A stretch of 64,000 bases of DNA from Phreatobacter cathodiphilus (GCF_003008515.1 NZ_CP027668.1:3637001-3701000), one strand, 5' to 3'. Positions 1 to 9,444 are shown, counted from the stretch's first letter. Notes: generated from the sequence alone by a model not told the origin. Made by a program: numbers and translations.

Positions 1-2
1 GG

Positions 3-74
3 GTGCCGGTCGCCGATCTCATGGCCCTCACCGCCATCTACCGACGCATCATCGACCGCTATTTCGCCGGCTGA
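3..74 (+). CDS. C-terminal fragment of an unidentified protein
   Basis: An open frame runs in from the left edge and ends with TGA at 72-74, giving the tail VPVADLMALTAIYRRIIDRY plus three residues. The tail looks like a terminal amphipathic helix such as the end of a hydrolase of the M20 type, but 23 residues are too few to name a family. It is convergent with putA, whose stop lies 8 bases further on. The frame and stop are seen; the coding nature is inferred from the clean protein-like ending. Confidence 0.4.
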   Translation: MPVADLMALTAIYRRIIDRYFAG

Positions 75-81
75 GAGCGTC

Positions 82-3000
82 TCACCCCTCGCCGCCGGCG
101 AGCAGGCTGGCATTGCCCCCCGCCGCCGCCGTGTTCACCGTCACCACCTGCTCAAGGGCAAAGCGCGGCAGGTAGTGAGGGCCGCCGGCCTTCGGCCCCG
201 TTCCCGACAGGGCCGAGCCGCCGAAGGGCTGGGTGCCCACCACGGCGCCGATCATGTTGCGGTTGACGTAGACATTGCCGTGGGAGAGCCGCGCCACGAC
301 CTCCTCCACCACCTGGTCGATGCGCGAATGGATGCCGAGGGTGAGGCCCGTGCCGTTGCCGGCGATGGCCTCGGTGAGCTCGGCAAGCCGGCCGGCCTTC
401 CAGGTCGTGACGTGCAGGACGGGGCCGAAGACCTCCTCGGTCAGGTCCTCCGGCCTCGCCACGCGGATGATCGCCGGGGCGACGAAGAGCCCCGCCGGCG
501 CGCCTGAGGGAAGGCTCGCCTGCCAGACGAGGCGACCCTCGGCCCGCGCCTTCTCCACCACCGCCTCCAGCCGCGCCTTCGCCTCCTCGTCGATCACCGG
601 GCCGACATGGGTCGCGGGATCGGCGGGATCGCCGATCTTCAGCTCCGCCGCGGCGCCGCGGATCATCTCCAGCATGCGCTCGGCCACGTCCTCCTGCAGG
701 CAGAGGAGCCGCAGCGCCGAGCAGCGCTGGCCGGCCGAGCGGAAGGCCGACATGACCACGTCGTCGCTCACCTGTTCGGGCAGGGCGGTGGCGTCGACGA
801 TCATGGCGTTGATGCCGCCGGTCTCGGCGATGAGGGGCACGATGGGGCCGCGCTTTACGGCGAGCTGCTGGTTGATCTTCCACGCGACCTCGGTCGAGCC
901 GGTGAAGGCGACGCCCGCGACCCGCGGCTCGCCCACCAGCAGGGCGCCCACGCGCCCGTCGCCCGGCACCAGCGCCAGCACGTCGGCGGGAATGCCCGCC
1001 CGGTGGGCGAGCGCCACCGCGGCGGCGGCCACAAGCGGCGTCTGCTCGGCGGACTTGGCGATGACGGCGTTGCCGGCGGCGAGCGCCGCCGCCACCTGGC
1101 CGAGGAAGATGGCGAGCGGGAAGTTCCACGGGCTGATGCAGACGATGGTGCCGCGGCCGCGCAGCGTGAGCCGGTTCTCCTCGCCGGTCGGGCCCGGCAT
1201 GGCGAGGCCCTCGCCGAAGTGGCGGCGCGCCTCCTGGGCGTAGTAGCGGCAGAAGTCGACGGCCTCGCGCACCTCGGCGACGCCGTCGTCCAGCGTCTTG
1301 CCGGCCTCGCGCGCGAGCAGCGCGCAGACCATGCCGCGCTCCGCCTCCAGCGCATCGGCGAGCCTCTCCAGCGCCTCGGCGCGGGTGCTCGCCGGCGTGC
1401 GGCTCCAGGTCTTGAACCCTTCGGCCGCGCGGTCGAAGGCGGCCTTCACCACCGCCGCGTCCGCCTCTTCCACGGCGCCCACCACAGCGCCGTCCACCGG
1501 GCTCGTCACCGAGCGGATGGCACCGCGCATCGCCCTGCCGCCGACCAGCGGCCGGGCGCTGGCGGGAAAGCCCGCCGGTCCCTTGCCGACCTCCGCCAGG
1601 AAGGCGGCGAGCGCCTTGGCGTCGCCGAACTCGACGCCGGCCGAATTGACCCGGCCCGGGGCGTAGATGTCTTTCGGCAGCGGCAGCTTGCGCGGCCGCG
1701 CGTCCGCGGCATTGCCGATCCAGCTCTGCGGCCGCGCCAGCAGGCTCTCCACCGGCACGGCGGGATCGGCCGAGGCCGAGACGAAGGAGGAATTGGCGCC
1801 GTTCTCCAGCAGGCGGCGGACGAGATAGGCGAGGAGGTCGCGGTGGCCCCCGACCGGCGCATAGGTGCGGCAGGCCGCTTCGGGAAGCTTCGCCAGCAGG
1901 GAGTCGTACAAAGCCTCGCCCATGCCGTGCAGGCGCTGGAACTCGTAGCCCTCTGCGCCCCCGGCCTCCTCGAGGATCGTCGCGATGGTCAGGGCGTTGT
2001 GGGTGGCGAACTGCGGATAGATGCGTGGCCGCGCCGCGAGCAGGCGCCGTGCGCAGGCCATGTAGTTGAGGTCGGTCATCGGCTTGCGGGTGAAGACCGG
2101 GAAGTCCGGCAGGCCGCGCTCCTGCGCCCGCTTCACCTCCGTGTCCCAGTAGGCACCTTTCACGAGCCGCACCATCAGCCGGCGGTCGAGCCGGGCGGCG
2201 AGGGCGTCGAGCCAGTCGATCACCTGGAGCGCCCGCTTCTGGTAGGCCTGCACGGCGAGGCCGAAGCCCTCCCAGCCCGCGAGGGAGGGATCGGCGAGCA
2301 CGGCGGCAATGACGTCGAGCGACAGCTCCAGCCGGTCGGCCTCCTCCGCGTCGACGGTGAAGTTGAGGTCGTGCGCCTTGGCTGCCTGGGCGAGCGTCAG
2401 GAGTTTCGGCACCAGCTCGCGCATGACCCGATCGCGGCTCACCGCCTCGTAGCGCGGATGCAGCGCCGACAGCTTCACCGAGATGCCCGGCCGGTTCGGC
2501 AGCGGCTCGTTGCCGGCCGCCTTGCCGATGGCGGCGATGGCGTCGTGGTAGGAGGCGAGGTAGCGCTCGGCGTCGGCCGCGGTGCGCGCGCCCTCGCCCA
2601 GCATGTCGTAGGAATAGCGGAAGCGGCGGGCCGAGCCCGCCCGGCCCAGCGCCTCGCCGATGGTCTGGCCGAGGACGAAGTGGGAGCCGAGGAGGCGCAT
2701 GGCCTGGCGCGTCGCGGCGCGGACCGTCGGCAGCCCCAGCCGCTTGCCGAGCGTCTCCAGGATCCCCTCCGGGCTCTCGCCGGGATGGATGACGCGGGCG
2801 GTGACGCCGAGGGCCCAGGCGGAGGCCGAGACCAGCCAGGCCTCCGATTTCGTCGCCCGGTGGGCCCAGTCCGTGCCCGACAGCTTGTCCTCGATGAGGG
2901 CGTCGGCGGTGCGAGAATCCGGCACGCGCAGCAGCGCCTCCGCCAGCACCATCAGGGCGAGGCCCTCCTTGGTGGTCAGCGAATATTCGCGCAGGAAATC

Positions 3001-3174
3001 CTCGATACCGCCGAGCCCGCCGGACTTCGCCCGGATGGCGGCGATCAGCGCGCGCGCCCGCGCGTCGATCCTCTCCTCCGCCGCCGGGGAGAGGCTGGCG
3101 GTTGTGAGCAGGCGGCGGGCGACGGCCTCGTCGGCCTCGGCATAGGGGGCTTCGAACCGGGGAAGGGACGACAC
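82..3174 (-). CDS. putA: Bifunctional proline dehydrogenase / L-glutamate-gamma-semialdehyde dehydrogenase PutA
   Basis: Oxidises proline to glutamate in two steps: an FAD proline dehydrogenase passes pyrroline-5-carboxylate to an NAD-dependent aldehyde dehydrogenase. At 1030 aa it is the shorter PutA type without an N-terminal DNA-binding domain. Residues about 1-170 are the helical arm; the PRODH barrel follows with RLVKGAYWD and FATHNA motifs; the dehydrogenase half (about 510-1000) has SPWNFPLAI, FTGSTEVAWKI, ETGG and GQRCSAL with catalytic Cys818. The start is GTG at 3174, directly before SSLPRFE. It is divergent from an Lrp-type regulator across 130 bases, the usual putA-putR arrangement, which suggests proline-responsive control. 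The family call is secure; regulation is inferred. Confidence 0.97.
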   Translation of the reverse strand: MSSLPRFEAPYAEADEAVARRLLTTASLSPAAEERIDARARALIAAIRAKSGGLGGIEDFLREYSLTTKEGLALMVLAEALLRVPDSRTADALIEDKLSGTDWAHRATKSEAWLVSASAWALGVTARVIHPGESPEGILETLGKRLGLPTVRAATRQAMRLLGSHFVLGQTIGEALGRAGSARRFRYSYDMLGEGARTAADAERYLASYHDAIAAIGKAAGNEPLPNRPGISVKLSALHPRYEAVSRDRVMRELVPKLLTLAQAAKAHDLNFTVDAEEADRLELSLDVIAAVLADPSLAGWEGFGLAVQAYQKRALQVIDWLDALAARLDRRLMVRLVKGAYWDTEVKRAQERGLPDFPVFTRKPMTDLNYMACARRLLAARPRIYPQFATHNALTIATILEEAGGAEGYEFQRLHGMGEALYDSLLAKLPEAACRTYAPVGGHRDLLAYLVRRLLENGANSSFVSASADPAVPVESLLARPQSWIGNAADARPRKLPLPKDIYAPGRVNSAGVEFGDAKALAAFLAEVGKGPAGFPASARPLVGGRAMRGAIRSVTSPVDGAVVGAVEEADAAVVKAAFDRAAEGFKTWSRTPASTRAEALERLADALEAERGMVCALLAREAGKTLDDGVAEVREAVDFCRYYAQEARRHFGEGLAMPGPTGEENRLTLRGRGTIVCISPWNFPLAIFLGQVAAALAAGNAVIAKSAEQTPLVAAAAVALAHRAGIPADVLALVPGDGRVGALLVGEPRVAGVAFTGSTEVAWKINQQLAVKRGPIVPLIAETGGINAMIVDATALPEQVSDDVVMSAFRSAGQRCSALRLLCLQEDVAERMLEMIRGAAAELKIGDPADPATHVGPVIDEEAKARLEAVVEKARAEGRLVWQASLPSGAPAGLFVAPAIIRVARPEDLTEEVFGPVLHVTTWKAGRLAELTEAIAGNGTGLTLGIHSRIDQVVEEVVARLSHGNVYVNRNMIGAVVGTQPFGGSALSGTGPKAGGPHYLPRFALEQVVTVNTAAAGGNASLLAGGEG

Positions 3175-3304
3175 GGGCGGGCCTCGGTGGGGTTCATGGC
3201 GATATCGACAGGCTATCCGCAGTTCGACCGTGTTTCGAGGTGGCGTTTTGCCTTGTTCGCCGGACTATTCCCTAATCATCTCGCATCTGGTAGCGAATCC
3301 TTCG
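3175..3304. promoter_or_regulatory. putA-putR divergent promoter region
   Basis: This 130-base gap separates the GTG of putA from the ATG of the Lrp-type regulator and must hold both promoters. It is AT-richer than its surroundings around 3225-3300. Lrp/AsnC proteins next to putA normally bind such a gap and activate putA in response to proline. I could not define individual operator half-sites with confidence. Confidence 0.5.
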
Positions 3305-3769
3305 ATGACGACACCTCTCGACGCCCTCGACCGCAAACTCCTCCGCCTCCTGCAGGAGGACGGCCGCATTCCGAATGTCGAACTTGCCGAAAGGGTCGGC
3401 CTCTCACCCACCGCCACCAGCGAGCGGGTGAAGCGCCTGACGCGTGACGGCATCATCGCCGGCTACGGGGCGCGGCTCGACCCGCAGAAGCTCGGCCGCG
3501 GCTTCCTGGTCTTCGTCGAGGTGACCCTCGACAAGACCACGCCGGACGTCTTCGACCGCTTCGCCACCGCCGTGGCGCGCGCCCCCGATGTGCTGGAATG
3601 CCATCTCGTCGCCGGCGGCTTCGACTATCTCATCAAGACGCGCGTCGCCGACATGGCGGCCTACCGCATCTTCCTCGGCGAGGTGCTCCTCTCGCTGCCC
3701 GGCGTGAGGGAGACGCGCACCTATGCGGTGATGGAGGAGGTCAAGGCGACGGCCAGCCTGCCGGTCTGA
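3305..3769 (+). CDS. putR: Lrp/AsnC family transcriptional regulator (PutR-like)
   Basis: A 154-aa regulator with an N-terminal winged helix-turn-helix (DALDRKLLRLLQEDGR, then VGLSPTATSERVKRL) and a C-terminal RAM ligand-binding domain with GYGARLDPQKLG. The frame stays open upstream to 3230, but ATG 3305 (MTTPLDALDRKLL) gives the length and start expected for the family. Its divergent position beside putA makes it the likely proline-responsive activator of putA; that role is inferred from context and from known alphaproteobacterial PutR proteins. It ends 3 bases before the stop of the convergent small gene. Confidence 0.92.
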   Translation: MTTPLDALDRKLLRLLQEDGRIPNVELAERVGLSPTATSERVKRLTRDGIIAGYGARLDPQKLGRGFLVFVEVTLDKTTPDVFDRFATAVARAPDVLECHLVAGGFDYLIKTRVADMAAYRIFLGEVLLSLPGVRETRTYAVMEEVKATASLPV

Positions 3770-3772
3770 GAC

Positions 3773-3982
3773 TCAGACCTCTTCCGTGACGGCCTCGTCC
3801 CGGGGGGCGGCCGGGGCGCGCGGACGCGGCGCGGCGAGGACGGATGCGGCCTGGCGCGCCTCGCGCGCCATGTCGACGAGACGGCCACCCTGGCCCTTGC
3901 CGCTGCGGATCATCACGTCGATCGCGGCCAGGGCTTGGTTCAGGCTGGCGATGGCGTCCCGGTGCGGCATGGACCTGTTCAT
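3773..3982 (-). CDS. Small hypothetical protein
   Basis: A 69-aa reading frame starting at ATG 3982; ATG 3970 is an alternative that removes four residues. The first 50 residues are mostly helix-forming (SLNQALAAIDVMIRSGKG, then VDMAREARQAASVL) and the tail is rich in Ala, Pro and Arg. There is no signal peptide, membrane segment or motif I recognise. It is convergent with putR and sits alone before the acylase gene. Coding status rests on length and protein-like composition only. Confidence 0.45.
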   Translation of the reverse strand: MNRSMPHRDAIASLNQALAAIDVMIRSGKGQGGRLVDMAREARQAASVLAAPRPRAPAAPRDEAVTEEV

Positions 3983-4085
3983 CCCCTCTGGTCGTGACGG
4001 CCAGACGGTATGAGGGGAGGGTTTCAGCCGGGCGACACGAGCCCTGTGGATTGTTACCCGGCCGAAATACAGGACCTGAATCGGT

Positions 4086-6431
4086 TCAACCAGGCTTGCA
4101 GTCGAGCCTCGACTCCAGCGCGGCCTCCACCGCCGCCGCCGTATAGGGCAGCGGCGCGTAGTCGCCCGCCGCCCAGCGGGCGAAGAGGTCGCGGTAATGC
4201 GGCGAGGTCGGATCGCCCGACTGGCCCGGCGTGTTGATCGTCACCGAGCGGTCGAGGTCGGCGAGATCGACGACGAGGCGGAAGGACGACCCCATCATCG
4301 TGCGGAAATCCGTGCCCCGATAGCCGGTGTGCATCGGGGTGACCGACGAGCCGGCATGCGGCACCGGGCCGATCGCCCAGGCCCTGGCCTGGTCCTCCGG
4401 CAGGAGGAAGGACAGCGGATGCTCGAAATAGCCGTGATGCAGCTTGCCCCAGGCCCAGTCCGCCGGATCGGGCCCGAGAAGCTGCTTGACCTCCGCATGG
4501 GCCGCAGCGAGGGAGGCGAGAAGCAGGGCGTCGCGCGCCTGCGCGGGATCGCCGCCGAACCGGTCGTCGGGATTTTCGAGCAGGGCGAGGGTGCCGTCGA
4601 CGTCGCCGGGCACCATGAGCGCGTGGAGTTCGGGCGCCACCACGGCGTTCCACAGCGCCTTCTTGAGGTGGCGCGACCACCAGACCTCGAACAGGGCGCC
4701 CGCGGCGGACGTGCTGGTCAGCGCGTGATCCCAGCCGGACAGCAGGGCGATGGCAGAGGCCGTCTCGGCATCGGGAGCCGTCAGGCCCGACAGCAGCTTG
4801 CCGAGGCGGCGGGCGGGAATGGAGACGACGTCGGTCTGCAGCGCCCTCGAGGTCGAGAGCGTGTGCGGCGAGACCGAGGCCAGCACCTCCTCGATGCGGG
4901 TTGCGCGCGAATAGTCCACCCATTCGAAGCCGAAGGGATAGGCCTTGTGGTCCCAGCCTTCCGGCACGTTCATCTCGTTGGCGGAGAAGACGAAGCCGCG
5001 CGCCGGATTGTGCACCAGCGGCGCCTGCGACCGGTCGCGCCAGCCGGCCCATTCGTAGCGGCCGTCGCCCGGCACCGGCAGCAGACCGTCCCAGTTGGGT
5101 CGGATCGGATTGATGCCCGCCGGCATCCAGGCGATGTCGCCTGCCTTGTCGGCGAAGACGAGGTTGCAGGAGGGCGTGCCCCACGTCACCGCCGCATCGC
5201 GGAACTCGGCGAGGTTCTTCGCGCGCATCAGCTTGTGGGCAACGAGATAGGGCGCCGTGCCCGGCTCGAAATAGGCGGCGCGCACCGCATAAAGCCGGCC
5301 GGCCGCGGCATCCTCATGGACCACCGGCCCGTGGCGGGTGAACTTCAGCGTCAGGATCTGGTCGTCGCAACCCTTGACCTTGATCTTCTCCTCGACCGTG
5401 CGCACCCGCTCCCAGCCCTCGCCGTAGCGGTAGAGATCGCGGTCCTCGGGGCTCGTCTCGTAGACGTAGAGATCCTCCTGGTCGATGTAGAAGATCGTCA
5501 GGCCCCAGGCGATCGTCCCGTTGTGGCCGATCATCACGCCCGGCACCGAGGGCTCGCCCGCCCCCACCACGTCGAGGGTCGGGCAGGTCAGGTGGAAGAT
5601 CGTCCTGAGCGACGGCATGCCGTGGATGCGGTGGGGATCCGAGGCGAGGATCGGCATGCCCGTGTCGGTCCGGGAGCCGTGCACCGCCCAGTTGTTCGAG
5701 CCGGTGTACTGGGCGTCGAGCACCACTTCGAGCAGGTCGGTGGTCGAACGCCATTTCGGCGCATCCTCGAGGCTCGCCGCCAGACGCTCCTTCGAGAAGG
5801 TCGCATTGGCGGTGGCGAGCTTGATGACGTCGAGCACGGCCAGCGGCACGCTCGCCGGATCCAGCCCCTCGGGTACGACCGGCGTCACCTGCGGCTCGAG
5901 CCAGCGGCGCAGCAGGTCGGTGCGGTGGTCGGCCTTCCCATGGACCTGGCAGCGCAGGATTTCCGACAGCGCGTTGCGCGACAGCGAATGGGTGCGGATT
6001 CGCGAGACGTCCTCCGGCGCCCAGCGGGCCGGCTTCGTGCCGAGAAGACCGAACTCGAAGGGCAGCAGCGAGGGATCGGCCTCCGTCATGGCGACGAAGG
6101 CGTTGATGCCCCTGGTGAAGGCCGTGAACGTCGCCTTGGCCTCGGGCCCGTAGGCGGCGAACTCAGCCTCGCTGTCGCCGCGGTAGAGGAACAGCCGCGA
6201 CGCGCGGTCCTGCTCGATGAAGCCGGGACCGAAATCGCCGGCGAGCAGGCCGAGGCCGCGCTTGCGGAACAGATCGATCTGGAAGAGGCGCTCGCGCGCC
6301 GCGTAGAAGCCCTGCAGGAAGAACAGATCCGCCTCGTTCTCCGCCCGGATATGGGGAATTCCGTTGGCGTCGATGCCGATGGACCCCGGCGCCGAAAGTC
6401 CGGGGAGCGTGAGCGTTTCTGTCTGGGTCAT
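4086..6431 (-). CDS. Penicillin acylase family protein (Ntn-hydrolase)
   Basis: A 781-aa member of the penicillin amidase family. These enzymes cut themselves to expose an N-terminal serine on the beta chain and hydrolyse amides such as beta-lactam side chains or acyl-homoserine lactones. The processing site is visible as YTGSNNWAV, making Ser245 the predicted nucleophile; the alpha-chain motif DANGIPHIRAENEADLFFLQ lies at 21-40. Unlike classical periplasmic penicillin acylases it has no signal peptide: the protein begins MTQTETLTLPGLSAPGS and runs straight into the domain, so a cytoplasmic location is inferred. The start is ATG 6431. Substrate is unknown; an AHL acylase or a general amidase are both possible. 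Confidence 0.9.
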   Translation of the reverse strand: MTQTETLTLPGLSAPGSIGIDANGIPHIRAENEADLFFLQGFYAARERLFQIDLFRKRGLGLLAGDFGPGFIEQDRASRLFLYRGDSEAEFAAYGPEAKATFTAFTRGINAFVAMTEADPSLLPFEFGLLGTKPARWAPEDVSRIRTHSLSRNALSEILRCQVHGKADHRTDLLRRWLEPQVTPVVPEGLDPASVPLAVLDVIKLATANATFSKERLAASLEDAPKWRSTTDLLEVVLDAQYTGSNNWAVHGSRTDTGMPILASDPHRIHGMPSLRTIFHLTCPTLDVVGAGEPSVPGVMIGHNGTIAWGLTIFYIDQEDLYVYETSPEDRDLYRYGEGWERVRTVEEKIKVKGCDDQILTLKFTRHGPVVHEDAAAGRLYAVRAAYFEPGTAPYLVAHKLMRAKNLAEFRDAAVTWGTPSCNLVFADKAGDIAWMPAGINPIRPNWDGLLPVPGDGRYEWAGWRDRSQAPLVHNPARGFVFSANEMNVPEGWDHKAYPFGFEWVDYSRATRIEEVLASVSPHTLSTSRALQTDVVSIPARRLGKLLSGLTAPDAETASAIALLSGWDHALTSTSAAGALFEVWWSRHLKKALWNAVVAPELHALMVPGDVDGTLALLENPDDRFGGDPAQARDALLLASLAAAHAEVKQLLGPDPADWAWGKLHHGYFEHPLSFLLPEDQARAWAIGPVPHAGSSVTPMHTGYRGTDFRTMMGSSFRLVVDLADLDRSVTINTPGQSGDPTSPHYRDLFARWAAGDYAPLPYTAAAVEAALESRLDCKPG

Positions 6432-6696
6432 GGCCGTACAAGTCGCTGCGAGGGAGCCAGACTCTGCACGCCGGGCAGGGGCATGTCATCCTTTTCCGGC
6501 GCGAACGAGGCCTGCAACGATGCGGGCCTATCGACAGGCGATACGCTCTGGAAGCATTTGGAAAGGGTGATCCCGACATCCTCAGTTACCGGCGCTTCAA
6601 AGCCGGGGTCGCGCGTGCTCATATGGCCGCAAGGATGCGGCGCCCGGGCCGGCGCCTCGCACGACGCTTTTTTCCGTCATTCTCCGTGGGTGTGTC

Positions 6697-7437
6697 ATGA
6701 AGATCACCGTTCTCGGCTCCGGCGACGCCTTCGGCTCCGGCGGCCGCTACTCGACCTGTCTGCACCTCGCCGGTGACGACGGCACGGTGATGCTGGTCGA
6801 TTGCGGCGCGACCTCGCTCCTCGCCATGCAGCGCGCCGGTATCGATCCCAACAGCGTCTCGGCGATCCTGCTGACCCATTTCCACGCCGACCATATCGGC
6901 GGGCTGCCCTTCTTCATGCTGGATGCGCTGTTCAACGCCCGCCGCAAGGCGCCGCTCACCATCGCCGGACCGAAACGCGTCCAGGAATGGGTGAAGGCGG
7001 TGATGGAGGCGGCCTTCCCCGGCTCCTCGTCCAACGCCTATCCCTTCGAGATCACCTATCTCGAAGTCTCGCCCGACAAGCCGGCGACGGTCGCCGGCAA
7101 CGCCGTCACCGCCTTTCCCATGGTGCATGACCAGCGCGCCGGTCCCTGCCAGGGCTACCGCATCGCCCGCGACGCCAAGGTCTTCGCCTATTCCGGCGAC
7201 ACGACATGGACGGAAGACCTCGTCCCCCTCGCCGACGGCGCCGACGTGCTGCTGGTCGAGTGCTACACGTGGGACATTCCGCTGAAGAACCACCTGGACT
7301 GGAAGACCCTCTCCGGCCGCCTCGCGGACCTGAGGGCGAAGCGCGTCATCCTCACCCATATGGGCCCGCAGATGCTCGCCAACCGCGACAAGGCGACGGT
7401 CGCCTGCGCCGAAGACGGGCTCGTCATCCACCCCTGA
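6697..7437 (+). CDS. MBL-fold metal-dependent hydrolase (RNase Z / phosphodiesterase-like)
   Basis: A 246-aa metallo-beta-lactamase-fold protein. It begins MKITVLGSGDAFGSGGR, the start typical of the RNase Z/AtsA-like subgroup, and carries the zinc motif HFHADH (His61, His63, Asp65, His66); MVHDQR, AYSGDT and LTHMGP supply the remaining likely ligands. No signal peptide is seen. The substrate is not evident; cyclic-nucleotide phosphodiesterase or thiol esterase-like activity would fit the subgroup. It precedes the nucleoside salvage operon by 78 bases in the same direction, so co-transcription is possible, although a short GCCCC-TTTT-GGGG hairpin near 7438-7452 may separate them. Confidence 0.85.
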   Translation: MKITVLGSGDAFGSGGRYSTCLHLAGDDGTVMLVDCGATSLLAMQRAGIDPNSVSAILLTHFHADHIGGLPFFMLDALFNARRKAPLTIAGPKRVQEWVKAVMEAAFPGSSSNAYPFEITYLEVSPDKPATVAGNAVTAFPMVHDQRAGPCQGYRIARDAKVFAYSGDTTWTEDLVPLADGADVLLVECYTWDIPLKNHLDWKTLSGRLADLRAKRVILTHMGPQMLANRDKATVACAEDGLVIHP

Positions 7438-7515
7438 GCCCCTTTTGGGGTTCTTGCGCCGCCGCCCTTGCCCTATCCTGCGCCGCCGGGAGGATCTCGA
7501 CGTGACGGAGCGGGC

Positions 7516-7917
7516 ATGACGCAGCCATGGGACGACCTGTTCGACGCGGCGCGCGAGGCGCAGGGACGGGCCTATGCTCCCTATTCGCGCTTCCGCGTCG
7601 GTGCCGCGATCCGCGCCGCGTCGGGGCGCATCCATGCCGGCTGCAACGTCGAAAACGCCGCCTATCCCGTCGGCACCTGCGCCGAGGCCGGCGCGGTCGC
7701 CGCCATGCTCCTCGCCGGCGACCGCGCCATCGCCGAGATCCTCGTCTTCGCCGAGGGCCCCGAACTCTGCACCCCCTGCGGCGCCTGCCGCCAGCGGCTG
7801 CGGGAGTTCGGTGCCGGCACCATGGCCATCCACGTCGCCGGACCGGAGGGCGTCAGGGCGCGCTTCACCCTCGGCGAACTGCTCCCCCATGCCTTCGGCC
7901 CGGACACTCTGGCATGA
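7516..7917 (+). CDS. cdd: Cytidine deaminase
   Basis: Deaminates cytidine and deoxycytidine to uridine and deoxyuridine, the first step in pyrimidine nucleoside salvage. The 133-aa protein has the substrate motif CNVENAAYPVGTCAEAG, with CAE supplying a zinc ligand and the proton-shuttle glutamate, and PCGACRQ with the other two zinc cysteines. The length matches the homotetrameric bacterial type. The frame stays open to 7468, but ATG 7516 follows GGAG at a good distance. Its stop overlaps the next start (ATGA at 7914-7917), showing translational coupling in the cdd-pnp-deoC-deoA-deoB operon. Confidence 0.96.
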   Translation: MTQPWDDLFDAAREAQGRAYAPYSRFRVGAAIRAASGRIHAGCNVENAAYPVGTCAEAGAVAAMLLAGDRAIAEILVFAEGPELCTPCGACRQRLREFGAGTMAIHVAGPEGVRARFTLGELLPHAFGPDTLA

Positions 7918-8714
7918 CCGCCGCCCGTATCATCCGCGCCGCCGCGGGCGACGCGCCCATCGCCTGCGCGATCGTTCTCGGCACCGGCCTCGGGCCGCTG
8001 GCGGAAGAGGTGGAGGAGCCGGTCGCCCTGTCCTATGCCGACCTCCCCGGTTTTCCCCCCGTCGGCGTCTCCGGCCATGCCGGCCGGCTGGTGATCGGGA
8101 CGCTGGAGGGGCGGCGCGTCGCCGTGCTCCAGGGCCGCGCCCACACCTACGAGAGCGGCGATCCCCGCGTCATGAAGCCGGTCATCGACACGCTCGCGGC
8201 CCTCGGAGTGCCGCGGCTGCTCCTGACCAACGCCGCCGGCTCGCTGAAGCCGGACATGCCGCCGGGGTCGATCATGGCGATCGAGGACCACATCGCCCTC
8301 TTCGGCCCCAACCCGCTGATCGGCCTGAAGGGCGACGACCGCTTCGTGCCGATGAACGGCGCCTACGACCCGGTCCTGCGCCGGGTGATTGCCGGCGGCG
8401 CGGCGCGCCGACGCGTCGCGCTGTTCGAGGGCGTCTACGCCTGGGTGACCGGCCCGAGCTTCGAGACGCCCGCCGAGATCCGCGCGCTGCGCACCCTCGG
8501 CGCCGACGCAGTGGGCATGTCGACGGTCCCAGAGGTGATCCTCGCCCGCCATGCCGGGCTCGCGGTGGCCGGCCTCTCGATGATCACCAATCTCGCCGCC
8601 GGCCTCGCCCCGCACGCGCCCTCCCACGCCGAGACCAAGGCGGTGGCGGCGGCGGGCGCCAGCGCCATGGAAGCGGTGATCCGCGGTTTCCTGACGGAAT
8701 GCATCGATGACTGA
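7914..8714 (+). CDS. Purine nucleoside phosphorylase (trimeric PNP/MTAP family)
   Basis: Phosphorolyses purine nucleosides to free base and (deoxy)ribose-1-phosphate. The 266-aa product has the trimeric-PNP motifs in order: GTGLGPLAEEV (phosphate loop), GHAGRLVIG, QGRAHTYESG, LTNAAGSLKPDMPPG, VTGPSFETPAEIRALRTLG, GMSTVPEV and SMITNLAAG, the last with the base-binding Asn. Length and motifs set it apart from hexameric DeoD. The sugar phosphate it releases would feed DeoB and DeoC downstream. ATG 7914 overlaps the cdd stop; its own end overlaps deoC by 8 bases. Symbol left blank because punA, deoD and xapA are used inconsistently for this family. Confidence 0.94.
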   Translation: MTAARIIRAAAGDAPIACAIVLGTGLGPLAEEVEEPVALSYADLPGFPPVGVSGHAGRLVIGTLEGRRVAVLQGRAHTYESGDPRVMKPVIDTLAALGVPRLLLTNAAGSLKPDMPPGSIMAIEDHIALFGPNPLIGLKGDDRFVPMNGAYDPVLRRVIAGGAARRRVALFEGVYAWVTGPSFETPAEIRALRTLGADAVGMSTVPEVILARHAGLAVAGLSMITNLAAGLAPHAPSHAETKAVAAAGASAMEAVIRGFLTECIDD

Positions 8715-9444
8715 CGCCACCATCGCCCGCCGCGCCGTGGCCCTCCTCGACCTCACCGACCTGTCCAACGGTCTCGACGAGGCCGGCGTCGAACGGCTCT
8801 GCGCCCGCGCCCTGACGCCGCTCGGCCCCGTCGCCGCCGTCTGCCTCTGGTCGGGCTTCTTGCCGCAGGCGCGCCGCCTTCTGAAGGGCACTCCGGTGCG
8901 GATCGCCACCGTCGTCAACTTCCCCGCCGGCGAGGACGACGTCATGCGCGTCGCCGACGAGGCGCGCTGGGCCCTGCTCGACGGGGCCGACGAGATCGAC
9001 GTCGTGCTGCCCTGGCGCACGCTCATGGCCGGCCGGCACGAGGTGGTCGGCGCCCTGCTCGGCGCGGTGAGGGCCGTGGTGCCGCAGGGCCGCACCCTCA
9101 AGACCATCCTGGAGACGGGCGAGCTGAAGAGCCCCGAGCTCATCCGCGCCGCCGCCCGCATCGCCATCGGCACCGGCGCCGACATCATCAAGACCTCGAC
9201 CGGCAAGACCGCCGTCTCGGCGACGCCCGAGGCCGTCCGCCTCATGCTGGAGGAAATCTGCGCCTCCGGCCGGACCGTCGGCATCAAGCCCTCCGGCGGC
9301 ATCCGCACCCTCGAAGACGCCCGCACCTACCTCGCCCTCGCCGACGAGATCATGGGGATCGGCTGGGCGACGCCGGCGACCTTCCGCTTCGGCGCCTCCG
9401 GCCTCCTCGACCAGCTTCTGGCCGCAGGAAAGGCCGCGCCATGA
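8707..9444 (+). CDS. deoC: Deoxyribose-phosphate aldolase
   Basis: Cleaves 2-deoxyribose-5-phosphate to glyceraldehyde-3-phosphate and acetaldehyde, the last step of deoxynucleoside breakdown. The 245-aa class I aldolase shows DEIDVVLPW with the catalytic Asp, the Schiff-base Lys162 in IIKTSTGK, and the second lysine in IKPSGGIR. The length fits the family (about 220-260 aa). ATG 8707 lies inside the end of the phosphorylase gene and the stop overlaps the deoA start (ATGA at 9441-9444), so the genes are translationally coupled. Confidence 0.97.
   Translation: MTDATIARRAVALLDLTDLSNGLDEAGVERLCARALTPLGPVAAVCLWSGFLPQARRLLKGTPVRIATVVNFPAGEDDVMRVADEARWALLDGADEIDVVLPWRTLMAGRHEVVGALLGAVRAVVPQGRTLKTILETGELKSPELIRAAARIAIGTGADIIKTSTGKTAVSATPEAVRLMLEEICASGRTVGIKPSGGIRTLEDARTYLALADEIMGIGWATPATFRFGASGLLDQLLAAGKAAP

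Noticed and set aside
607-3447. 946-codon plus-strand frame opposite putA
   Set aside because: Antisense of a secure PutA gene, with His/Arg/Gly-rich composition and no motifs.
6428-6622. 64-codon minus-strand frame whose stop overlaps the acylase start (ATGA)
   Set aside because: The overlap is suggestive, but the product has no domain character and no ribosome site; kept only as a possibility.
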